Shown here piece after piece: positions 1 to 5,088 of a stretch of 5,804 nucleotides of DNA. The first letter of the stretch is position 1. Every line of letters begins with the position of its first letter. Origin of the DNA: Desulfatirhabdium butyrativorans. Its GTDB lineage: Bacteria > Desulfobacterota > Desulfobacteria > Desulfobacterales > JAIFKL01. The stretch covers positions 1 to 5,804 of the forward strand of contig DZCT01000330.1 of the NCBI GenBank assembly GCA_022736535.1, in the 5' to 3' direction. Both the position numbers and the translations under genes were made by a program. Below the pieces are notes generated by a model. That model was not told the DNA's origin, searched no databases, and saw only the letters and a program-made list of their open reading frames with translations.

Positions 1-642
1 ATTGTCGCAAGACTGGTTTACGGCTTCAGAATTGCTATATGTTTTTCCCTTGCCCTGCTGGTGACAAATTACACAATCGGCGTCAGCATCGGCAGTGCAA
101 TGGGATATTTAGGCGGAAAGTTTGATCTTTTTTTTCAACGGATTATCGAAATATGGTCGAATATTCCCTTTCTCTATGTGATTATTATCATCTCGTCAAT
201 TGTTGCGCCGAATTTTTTTATGCTGATACTGATTATGGCATTTTTCGACTGGATCGGCATGACATGGATCATGCGTACTGTGACGTACAGGGAAAAGGAA
301 AGGGAATATGTGCTTGCGGCAAAAACCCTGGGGGCTTCGGACTCGCGGATCATCTTCAGACATATCATTCCGAATACCCTTGCCGTCATCGTCACTTTTG
401 CGCCTTTTTCGGTTTCCGGAGGAATTGTCGCGCTGACATCTTTGGATTATCTGGGATTCGGGCTTCCGCCGCCCACGCCGAGCTGGGGCGATCTTTTGCA
501 GCAGGGATGGGCAAATATGAACGCATGGTGGATTGTGGCGTCAGTGATTTCGGCGATGGTGTTCACGCTTCTCATCGTCACTTTCATCGGAGAAGCGGTA
601 AGAGAAGCCTTTGATCCCAAGCTTCATACGACTTATGAGTAA
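1..642 (+). CDS. yejE: Peptide ABC transporter permease, YejE-type (5' end outside window)
   Basis: This is the C-terminal 213 residues of an inner-membrane permease of the binding-protein-dependent family. The frame is open from base 1, so the start lies upstream; a GTG at 61 is internal, because the codons before it (ARLVYGFRIAICFSLALL) match the usual family sequence. Hydrophobic segments lie at about residues 11-34, 56-92 (probably two), 130-150 and 176-199. The EAA loop that docks the ATPase is clear: EYVLAAKTLGAS starts at residue 102 and is followed by RHIIPN. The motifs LDYLGFGLPPPTPSWGDLL and FIGEAVREAFDPK are typical of YejE rather than generic DppC/OppC permeases. YejABEF imports peptides (microcin C in E. 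coli); the substrate here is unknown. YejE proteins are usually about 340-380 residues, so some 60% is present. The expected ATPase gene yejF does not follow intact. Confidence 0.93.
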   Translation: MVARLVYGFRIAICFSLALLVTNYTIGVSIGSAMGYLGGKFDLFFQRIIEIWSNIPFLYVIIIISSIVAPNFFMLILIMAFFDWIGMTWIMRTVTYREKEREYVLAAKTLGASDSRIIFRHIIPNTLAVIVTFAPFSVSGGIVALTSLDYLGFGLPPPTPSWGDLLQQGWANMNAWWIVASVISAMVFTLLIVTFIGEAVREAFDPKLHTTYE

Positions 643-664
643 AGACATATTCACTGTCGGCGTA

Positions 665-692
665 GGGTGGACAAAGCGGAGCGTGTCCACCC
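665..692. repeat. Short palindromic repeat (9-bp stem)
   Basis: GGGTGGACA at 665-673 is the exact reverse complement of TGTCCACCC at 684-692, with a 10-base GC-rich loop. The core resembles the GTAGGGTGGRCAAAGCG-type dispersed hairpins I recall from many proteobacterial and cyanobacterial genomes; copy number in this genome cannot be seen. It starts 22 bases after the permease stop. No T-run follows, so it is not a classical terminator, though it could stabilise the 3' end of the transporter mRNA. Confidence 0.7.
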
Positions 693-710
693 GCCGAATT
701 GCCGGAAGGC

Positions 711-739
711 TTGTATTATTCTTTCTAAAATGCTATGAT
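711..739 (+). promoter_or_regulatory. Candidate sigma-70 promoter with extended -10, upstream of the sugar kinase
   Basis: A -35-like TTGTAT (711-716) is separated by 17 bases from TATGAT (734-739), which matches TATAAT at five of six positions. TGC directly before the -10 box supplies the extended -10 TGN element and would compensate for the weak -35. Transcription would start near 746, giving a leader of about 90 bases before the kinase ATG at 837. The call rests on sequence match only. Confidence 0.5.
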
Positions 740-762
740 AGAGAATCTCAGCAGGATTTGGA

Positions 763-811
763 GGCTGGGGATCAGGGAGCAGAGCAGCTCGCCGCCCCCT
801 GACCTCTGGCC
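763..811 (+). promoter_or_regulatory. Imperfect stem-loop in the kinase leader
   Basis: Bases 763-777 (GGCTGGGGATCAGGG) can pair with 797-811 (CCCTGACCTCTGGCC), with three G-U pairs and one mismatch, around a 19-base loop. It ends ten bases before the ribosome binding site of the kinase. It has no T-run and matches no riboswitch class I recognise, so it may be only a repeat remnant. Confidence 0.3.
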
Positions 812-836
812 ATAAACACAGAAAGGTGTGGCTATC

Positions 837-1721
837 ATGATGATACTGACAATCGGCGAAGTGTTGCTTGACATCTTTCCGGATGGCAAAAGACCGGGCG
901 GGGCCCCTTTTAATTTTGCATTTCACCTGAAATCACTGGGTCTGCCGGTTATCTTTGTCAGCAGGGTCGGAAACGATGAAGACGGAAATCTGATATTGAA
1001 TCTGCTTAAAGAAAAGGGCTTTGATCTGAAATTTATTCAGACAGATACAAATCACAAAACCGGTCATGCGGCGTGTGAACTGAATACGGAAGGGATTCCC
1101 TGTTTCAATGTTGTCAAAGATGCTGCATTTGATTATCTCAGATACAGCGAGATGGAAAGCGCGCTCGATGAAAATATCGGGATGATTTATTACGGCACCC
1201 TGATTCAGCGAAGCCGGAAAAGCTCTGACACGCTGATGAAAATTCTCGGAAACAGAAAACCCGCGACCAAATGCTTTTACGATATGAATCTGCGTCCGGA
1301 CTGCTACAGTGAAGATATAATAAAAGCGTCTCTTGCCCATTGCGATATTCTCAATCTGAATCAGGAAGAATCGGACATAGTGAAAAAAATATTCGGCATC
1401 AGCGGCGAAGACGAGGAACTTGCAGGCTATCTGATGGATAAATTGGCTGTCGAGTGGGTCAGCCTGACAAAAGGAAAATCGGGCAGCAGGCTGTTTACAC
1501 CTCAGAAAGAATACGCCGTCCACATTCGGGAAGACAATGCAGATGTTGCGGATACGGTCGGCGCGGGGGACGCCTATTCAGCCATACTGGCAGTCGGATA
1601 TTTGTCCAAACGGGACCCGCAGTTTATCATAGAACTTGCAAACCGGTTTGCAGGAGAAATATGCCGGATCAGAGGCGCAATTCCCGATGATGACAGGCTT
1701 TACAGGAAATTTCGACAGTGA
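837..1721 (+). CDS. PfkB-family carbohydrate kinase (fructokinase-like)
   Basis: A cytoplasmic ribokinase-fold enzyme that should transfer phosphate from ATP to a sugar or nucleoside hydroxyl. The N-terminal substrate-side signature GGAPFNFAFHLKSLG is at residues 21-35. The C-terminal signature DTVGAGDAY is at 239-247, with the catalytic base Asp245 inside the GAGD anion hole. At 294 residues it has the normal family length and looks intact. The opening MMILTIGEVLLDIFPDG and the GGAPFNFA motif are most like bacterial fructokinases, but substrate cannot be fixed from sequence. I chose ATG 837 because GAAAGG at 821-826 is well placed for it; GTG 828 would overlap that site, and ATG 840 is also possible. 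It has its own likely promoter, stands as a single gene, and converges on the zinc-ribbon gene beyond the repeat region. Confidence 0.93.
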   Translation: MMILTIGEVLLDIFPDGKRPGGAPFNFAFHLKSLGLPVIFVSRVGNDEDGNLILNLLKEKGFDLKFIQTDTNHKTGHAACELNTEGIPCFNVVKDAAFDYLRYSEMESALDENIGMIYYGTLIQRSRKSSDTLMKILGNRKPATKCFYDMNLRPDCYSEDIIKASLAHCDILNLNQEESDIVKKIFGISGEDEELAGYLMDKLAVEWVSLTKGKSGSRLFTPQKEYAVHIREDNADVADTVGAGDAYSAILAVGYLSKRDPQFIIELANRFAGEICRIRGAIPDDDRLYRKFRQ

Positions 1722-1748
1722 TGCAGAAGAGGTGATGAATCCTGTCCC

Positions 1749-1761
1749 TGTCATTCCGAGC
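1749..1761. repeat. Fragment of a second copy of the neighbouring palindromic repeat
   Basis: TGTCATTCCGAGC at 1749-1761 matches 12 of 13 bases of TGTCATTCTGAGC at 1768-1780, the left end of the complete repeat next to it. Both the CCGAG and CTGAG variants resemble the ends of a dispersed repeat family I recall from other genomes. Only the end is present, followed by a T7 run, so this is probably a truncated or overwritten copy. Confidence 0.55.
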
Positions 1762-1767
1762 TTTTTT

Positions 1768-1849
1768 TGTCATTCTGAGCGGAGCGAAGAATCTTTTATC
1801 ATAACAATATGTTGCAGCAATGAGCTTCTTCACTGCGTTCAGAATGACA
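1768..1849. repeat. Dispersed palindromic repeat (long imperfect stem-loop)
   Basis: Bases 1768-1791 pair with 1826-1849: the outer 11 bp (TGTCATTCTGA / TCAGAATGACA) are perfect, and the 24-position stem has only two mismatches and one G-U pair. The loop is 34 bases and AT-rich. The sequence resembles the TCATTCTGAGCGGAGCGAAGAATCT-type intergenic repeat I recall in diverse bacteria, so it is likely a REP/MITE-like element. It lies between convergent genes, where a strong stem could slow read-through from either side. It is not a classical intrinsic terminator on either strand, because no U-run follows. Confidence 0.8.
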
Positions 1850-1878
1850 CCTCAAAATTACCTGCTTCTGTACCGCTG

Positions 1879-1902
1879 CCCGTTATTTTACCCGTTATTT
1901 TA
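1879..1902. repeat. 12-bp tandem duplication over the 3' end of the zinc-ribbon gene
   Basis: CCCGTTATTTTA occurs at 1879-1890 and again directly at 1891-1902. The second copy contains the stop codon of the minus-strand gene (TAA, complement of 1895-1897). The first copy carries another in-frame TAA 12 bases further on. The duplication therefore does not change the protein and looks like a replication-slippage event. Confidence 0.75.
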
Positions 1903-2815
1903 ACAGATCAGACACACTGTTAAACAGCGCCAGAAAAAAATTACCTTCTATTTCACGAAACAGGACAAAACGCCCCTTTTCTCCTATAAACGGACGCAAA
2001 ACCCATGCCAGTTGCGTTCCTATCACTATATAAATCAGTATCCATACGCTTATGACAAACACTTTGGGACGAGAACCGCTTCGCCGGGTCAGATACTGCA
2101 TTCCCCGCCACAGCACCAGTCGAATTGAAAAGAACCCTGCTATCATAAACATAATCATATTCAAGAGACTTATAAATCTTTTCAGTTCGGTGATGACAAT
2201 AAACAGCAGCAGTATGGGAGCCATGGAAACAAGAATGAAGCTCATCATATATGTGGAAACCAGCAACAGGGTCAGGGTCTGTTTCAGCGTCAGTTTGTAA
2301 GTGACAAGCGTGTTCAGAAGATACAGCACCGGCAGGCAGATCAGCAGGGTGCCGGTCAGCAGCATCGGCACTTTTATCAGCGAAGCGATGATCTGTAAAT
2401 TGCCGGAAAATATACCCAGAAACAATCCGTAACCTGCTGAAAAGAGAAGAGCGTATAATGAAAAATACCTGATCTGGGCATCCAAATCTGTTTCAGTGTA
2501 AATTTTTTCAAAAATATATTCCCGTTCCTGCAAGAGCATCTGTCCGAAGCTGTAAGTTCCGAGTTTTTCAATCCGCTCTTTGCAGGTAGGCGTAATCGTA
2601 TCAAAGCACAACAGCGCGTCACATTTGGGACAGGGATTCGCATCTTTCGGAATGCTCTGACCGCAGTTCGGACAGACGATGTTTCGGGATTCCTTCTCCG
2701 CGCTCTCCCTCTGCTGAGAAACATAGTAATTGTAAACTTCATAAATCACGCCGCACCGGGGGCATCTGATGTCTTGGGGCTTGCGCGGATAACCGCATTT
2801 GAGACATGTCGTCAT
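1895..2815 (-). CDS. Double zinc-ribbon multi-pass membrane protein, function unknown
   Basis: A 306-residue protein with two N-terminal four-cysteine zinc ribbons: C4-x2-C7 with C18-x2-C21, and C48-x2-C51 with C62-x2-C65. Cys70 and Cys78 are extra. A charged linker (79-116) is followed by about five hydrophobic segments near 117-137, 149-170, 182-208, 215-236 and 253-273. The C-terminal part contains QLAWVLRPFIG (268-278) and FREIEGNFFLALF (286-298), which I recall as a recurring tail in uncharacterised bacterial membrane proteins. There is no signal peptide, so the ribbons are probably cytoplasmic. The start is well supported: AAGGAGGT (complement of 2821-2828) stands five bases before the ATG. 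The gene lies 83 bases downstream of the molybdopterin-binding gene on the same strand, with a hairpin between them, so co-transcription is possible. A role in cofactor metabolism would be pure inference. Confidence 0.85.
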   Translation of the reverse strand: MTTCLKCGYPRKPQDIRCPRCGVIYEVYNYYVSQQRESAEKESRNIVCPNCGQSIPKDANPCPKCDALLCFDTITPTCKERIEKLGTYSFGQMLLQEREYIFEKIYTETDLDAQIRYFSLYALLFSAGYGLFLGIFSGNLQIIASLIKVPMLLTGTLLICLPVLYLLNTLVTYKLTLKQTLTLLLVSTYMMSFILVSMAPILLLFIVITELKRFISLLNMIMFMIAGFFSIRLVLWRGMQYLTRRSGSRPKVFVISVWILIYIVIGTQLAWVLRPFIGEKGRFVLFREIEGNFFLALFNSVSDLLK

Positions 2816-2834
2816 GGCGAACCTCCTTTTGCTG

Positions 2835-2886
2835 ATTGAGAATTGAGAATTGAGAAGTAATTATTTCTCAATTCTCAATTCTCAAT
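2835..2886. repeat. Perfect 22-bp hairpin built from heptamer repeats
   Basis: Bases 2835-2856 are three ATTGAGA heptamers plus a final A, and are the exact reverse complement of 2865-2886, with an 8-base loop (GTAATTAT). T7 at 2886-2892 follows on the plus strand, so the element looks like an intrinsic terminator for plus-strand transcripts, although both flanking genes are on the minus strand. In the minus-strand mRNA the stem ends six bases before the strong Shine-Dalgarno of the zinc-ribbon gene. It may protect or partly isolate that cistron. Confidence 0.85.
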
Positions 2887-2898
2887 TTTTTAATGTTC

Positions 2899-3918
2899 TC
2901 ACTTCCCAAAGGGACAAACCGGATAACGGCACTCTCCGCAGCCCATGCAGAGTCCGCCGTGTCCGAGTTCGGCAATTTCATCAGGCGTGATGTCTTCTCC
3001 TGCCAGCACTTTCGGAAACATCAGATCGAAAATCGTTGTCGGATGGTAATACACACATGCCGGCAGTCCGAGAATCGGCACGCTGCCGATACGGGCATAC
3101 AGAAACATGGAACCCGGCAGAATGGGCGCGCCGTAAGCGATAAGCCTTGCACCGGACTGTAAAACCCCGTTTTTCGTGGCGTCATCCGGATCAACGGAAA
3201 GTCCGCCGGTGGTCAGAATCACATCGCAGCCGGCATCTATGGACTCCCGAATCGCTTTTCCGATAATTTCGGGATCATCGGGAACTAATGTTTTTTTAAG
3301 GACTTCAGACCCGAATTCTTTGATTTTGACGCCCACATATTCGTCAAATTCGTCCCGAATCAGTCCGTTATAAATTTCCGAACCGGTAATCACCGCGCCG
3401 ACTTTCATCTTTCTGTAAGGCAGTATCTGAAGAATCGGTCTGAATTTTTCGGCGACGGTCTCCAATTTTTCTATTTTCTCACGTTCAATGGTCAGCGGAA
3501 TGATGCGGGTTGCCGCGACGGTCTGATCTTTCCGGCAGGGAAAATTGGTCTTCAATGTCGAAAGAACAATATGTTCCATTTTATTGATATTGAGAAGCCC
3601 GGCCGTATTGATTTTCAAAATCCCGTCTGTTTTGCTGATAATATTTGATTTTCCTTCACGGGGTTCTGTCCGGCGAAGATTTTCGCCGCACACGGCTGTT
3701 GCAATCCGCAGCGCAGCCTGATCTTCGTGAAGATGCGTGTCTGAAAGGTCTAATACATAAAGATGATTTTTTCCCATTTTCATCAACTCCGGAATATCTT
3801 CTTTCTGTACGATATGCCCTTTTTTGAATCCCACCCCTTTGAATTTTCCGGGAATAATGCGTGTCATATCATGAGCCAGTACCATTCCTACGGCTTCTTC
3901 AACTTTAACTGTCTTCAT
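2899..3918 (-). CDS. Molybdopterin-binding protein (MoeA/MogA-type domain) with C-terminal cysteine cluster
   Basis: A 339-residue cytoplasmic protein. Residues 1-170 are a family-specific N-terminal region (starts MKTVKVEEAVGMVLAHDMTR). From about 171 a MoCF-type domain begins with MKVGAVITGSEIYNG, contains the cofactor-binding loop TTGGLSVDPDD at 236-246, and has the conserved LPACVYYHPTTIFDLMFP at 285-302. MoCF domains bind molybdopterin during adenylylation or metal insertion. The tail has four cysteines (C324, C327, C330, C335) in CMGCGECRYPVCPFGK, typical of a MoeA-like subfamily in anaerobes and able in principle to hold zinc or an Fe-S cluster. The exact step is not known to me, so I give no symbol. 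The ATG overlaps the upstream stop by 4 bp (ATGA), and AGAGGAG stands five bases before it, so it is translationally coupled to the nuclease-fold-like gene. The MoaD-like gene about 0.7 kb beyond that gene fits a cofactor role. Confidence 0.88.
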   Translation of the reverse strand: MKTVKVEEAVGMVLAHDMTRIIPGKFKGVGFKKGHIVQKEDIPELMKMGKNHLYVLDLSDTHLHEDQAALRIATAVCGENLRRTEPREGKSNIISKTDGILKINTAGLLNINKMEHIVLSTLKTNFPCRKDQTVAATRIIPLTIEREKIEKLETVAEKFRPILQILPYRKMKVGAVITGSEIYNGLIRDEFDEYVGVKIKEFGSEVLKKTLVPDDPEIIGKAIRESIDAGCDVILTTGGLSVDPDDATKNGVLQSGARLIAYGAPILPGSMFLYARIGSVPILGLPACVYYHPTTIFDLMFPKVLAGEDITPDEIAELGHGGLCMGCGECRYPVCPFGK

Positions 3919-4622
3919 ATTTTCTCCTCTTGCTGATTCATCAATACTTTCTGCAAATGCTGAAAACTGTAACGCTGTCCGTTTATCACGGCGTATTTCG
4001 GCATCACCGTCAGCCGAAAGATGAAAAGCGACATAATTTCCAAAAAAATCCCCAATATTTTGCTGATTTCCCGAATGTAATAGTCATCTGCATCCACAAA
4101 AACGGTTTTTTTGTTGTATCTCAAAAACTTCCATACGGTTCCGGTGGTGACGCAGCCGAAAATGTATTTGATGCCGTTTCCTTCTCTTTCATTCAGTATT
4201 TTGGACCCGATCATCTGCGCCATACATCGGGGAATGCCCCCGTTGATGTTTCCGTCTTTTGCAGCGACAACCGACAGCACGGGCATGGTCAGTTCCAACT
4301 GCTGTTCCGAAGGGCTGATCAGAAAATCGCACAGTCCGGTCAGTCCGTATTTCCGATTGACATCAAAAGAGATTCCTGAAAAAAGACTGATTTTATTTTC
4401 CAGGAGTTGTCTCACCTCTGCCAGCACGGGCGCGATAATAAATTCGGAGCGGGCTTTCTCTGTTCCGCTGCCCCGTGCAAGGGGAATGCCGTTTTTCAGT
4501 GTTTCAAGAAGCATATCGGAAACTTCGCATTGCCGGGCGCCTGAAAAAAGAGAAAGACCTTCTTTTATTCGGATACCGAATCTGTCTTTTATCTCTTTCA
4601 ATGTAAAATCTGTGTATGCCAT
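3915..4622 (-). CDS. Hypothetical protein with restriction-endonuclease-like fold
   Basis: A 235-residue soluble protein that I recognise as an uncharacterised family found in cyanobacteria and sulfate reducers. Its conserved blocks are TEKARSEFIIAPVLAEVR (54-71), NKISLFSGISFDV (76-88), GLTGLCDFLIS (93-103), a PVLSVVAAK strand (114-122) and NEREG (144-148). The Asp99 of CDF and the later A-A-K fit the PD-(D/E)xK nuclease arrangement. As I recall the family, the second motif is normally E-A-K; here residue 120 is Ala (GCT), so catalysis may be lost or shifted. The C-terminal extension of about 35 residues after the last conserved block includes a hydrophobic stretch near 190-203. The start has AAAGGA a few bases upstream. 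It is the first gene of a tight pair with the molybdopterin-binding gene (4-bp overlap), from a likely promoter at 4823-4851. Function is unknown. Confidence 0.8.
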   Translation of the reverse strand: MAYTDFTLKEIKDRFGIRIKEGLSLFSGARQCEVSDMLLETLKNGIPLARGSGTEKARSEFIIAPVLAEVRQLLENKISLFSGISFDVNRKYGLTGLCDFLISPSEQQLELTMPVLSVVAAKDGNINGGIPRCMAQMIGSKILNEREGNGIKYIFGCVTTGTVWKFLRYNKKTVFVDADDYYIREISKILGIFLEIMSLFIFRLTVMPKYAVINGQRYSFQHLQKVLMNQQEEKI

Positions 4623-4644
4623 TTGTCCTTTCAGGGATAAAGAG

Positions 4645-4732
4645 TTCTCGCAAAGGCGCGTCTGATTTCAGCCGGGCCGCAAATTTTTTTATAAAAAGTT
4701 TTTCTCTGCGCTCTTTGCGTTCTTTGCGAGAA
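4645..4732. repeat. Inverted repeat TTCTCGCAAAG / CTTTGCGAGAA
   Basis: TTCTCGCAAAG at 4645-4655 is the exact reverse complement of CTTTGCGAGAA at 4722-4732, 66 bases apart. The right arm is preceded by another CTTTGCG (4713-4719), giving a small tandem. The arms look like the GCAAAG-type dispersed repeats I recall in related genomes. The interior has a T7 and an A5-GTTTTT tract. It lies in the 5' leader expected for the nuclease-fold-like gene. Confidence 0.6.
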
Positions 4733-4822
4733 ATTTAATGAATACCGCTTATTTCCGATAAAGTCTGAAACTCTCCCCGCTTCTTTGTGAAAGCATATAA
4801 CATTTTGAATTTTCTTAATGAA

Positions 4823-4851
4823 ATTATATCAAACCTGCATCACATTATCAC
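4823..4851 (-). promoter_or_regulatory. Candidate extended -10 sigma-70 promoter for the nuclease-fold/molybdopterin-binding pair
   Basis: Read on the minus strand, GTGATA (complement of 4846-4851) matches TTGACA at four of six positions. A 17-base spacer then leads to a perfect TATAAT (complement of 4823-4828). TGA directly before the -10 box provides the extended -10 motif. Transcription would start near 4816, leaving a leader of about 190 bases that contains the inverted repeat at 4645-4732. The MITE-like element starts 28 bases upstream of the -35 box. Confidence 0.5.
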
Positions 4852-4870
4852 TTTACAGACAAATAAGCAA

Positions 4871-4973
4871 ATTCTTACACAGCAATTCTCATTCTGACGT
4901 AAAGCGGGTTTCAAACCTGCTTTACCTGAATGTTCAACATTGTTTTTCAAAATGAGAATTGCCGATTCTTACA
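4871..4973. repeat. 9-bp direct repeats (target site duplication) around the MITE-like element
   Basis: ATTCTTACA occurs at 4871-4879 and at 4965-4973, each directly touching one terminal inverted repeat of the 85-bp element. Exact identity of the two copies suggests that insertion was recent or that the sequence has been little eroded. Confidence 0.75.
4880..4964. mobile_element. MITE-like non-autonomous element, 85 bp
   Basis: The left end CAGCAATTCTCATT (4880-4893) and the reverse complement of the right end 4951-4964 (CGGCAATTCTCATT) agree at 13 of 14 bases. The element is bounded on both sides, with no gap, by the 9-base direct repeat ATTCTTACA. The left half of the interior holds a second palindrome: 4899-4910 pairs with 4914-4925 (12 bp, one G-U, 3-base loop). 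There is no coding capacity. Terminal inverted repeats plus an exact target duplication are the hallmarks of a transposed miniature element; the mobilising transposase is not in the window. A 9-bp duplication is produced by several IS families, including IS1 and IS4, so the source family is open. Confidence 0.8.
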
Positions 4974-4986
4974 TTGCCTGTTTTTT

Positions 4987-5035
4987 GAAACACGAAAGTG
5001 CGAAAGAAATGAAAGTGCGAAAGTTTTCGAGTTTC
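4987..5035. repeat. Direct repeat GAAAGTGCGAAAG x2 within a short inverted repeat
   Basis: GAAAGTGCGAAAG is present at 4994-5006 and 5011-5023 (17-base period). Around them GAAACACGAAA (4987-4997) pairs with TTTCGAGTTTC (5025-5035) with one mismatch. No U-run follows the stem on either strand. It lies just downstream of the MoaD-like gene in transcription order. Confidence 0.6.
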
Positions 5036-5088
5036 ATGAAGCATGAATAACTTAAACACAAAAAAGCTGTTGTATCAAGTGATTTTTT

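Larger units (their letters stand above)
635..802 (+). pseudogene. Possible remnant of the start of a transporter ATPase gene (yejF-like)
   Basis: An ATG at 635 lies inside the last codons of the permease gene and opens a 55-codon frame. It begins MSKDIFTVG, which resembles the usual beginning of ABC ATPase subunits such as YejF, and the overlapping start is the arrangement expected in such an operon. After about nine codons the frame enters the hairpin repeat at 665-692 and then reads low-complexity residues with no Walker A, Q-loop or signature motif. I infer that an ATPase gene may have been lost and replaced by repeat and intergenic DNA. The resemblance rests on very few residues and there is no clear Shine-Dalgarno, so chance is a real alternative. 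Confidence 0.25.
4623..5088. other. Repeat-rich intergenic region without a gene
   Basis: This 466-base gap between the MoaD-like gene and the nuclease-fold-like gene has no convincing reading frame in either direction. It holds, left to right: an inverted repeat (4645-4732), a minus-strand promoter candidate (4823-4851), a MITE-like element with flanking direct repeats (4871-4973) and a GAAAGTGCGAAAG direct repeat inside a weak stem (4987-5035). Its base composition is much richer in A and T than the genes beside it. Confidence 0.8.

Noticed and set aside
933..1523. Minus-strand open frame of 196 codons opposite the sugar kinase
   Set aside because: The plus-strand frame carries both PfkB signatures over its full length; the antisense frame is compositionally odd and has no family features.
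2377..2742. Second minus-strand frame of 121 codons within the zinc-ribbon gene
   Set aside because: It overlaps clear zinc-ribbon cysteines in another frame and is Arg-rich with no motif, so it is a frame shadow.
3915..4622. Restriction-modification or defence system
   Set aside because: Despite the nuclease-like fold there is no methyltransferase, specificity subunit, helicase or other defence gene nearby, and the expected catalytic Glu is missing.
4111..4665. Long plus-strand open frame (184 codons) opposite the nuclease-fold-like gene
   Set aside because: It is an antisense shadow: the minus-strand frame has family motifs, a ribosome binding site and a coupled neighbour, while this one has no recognisable motif.
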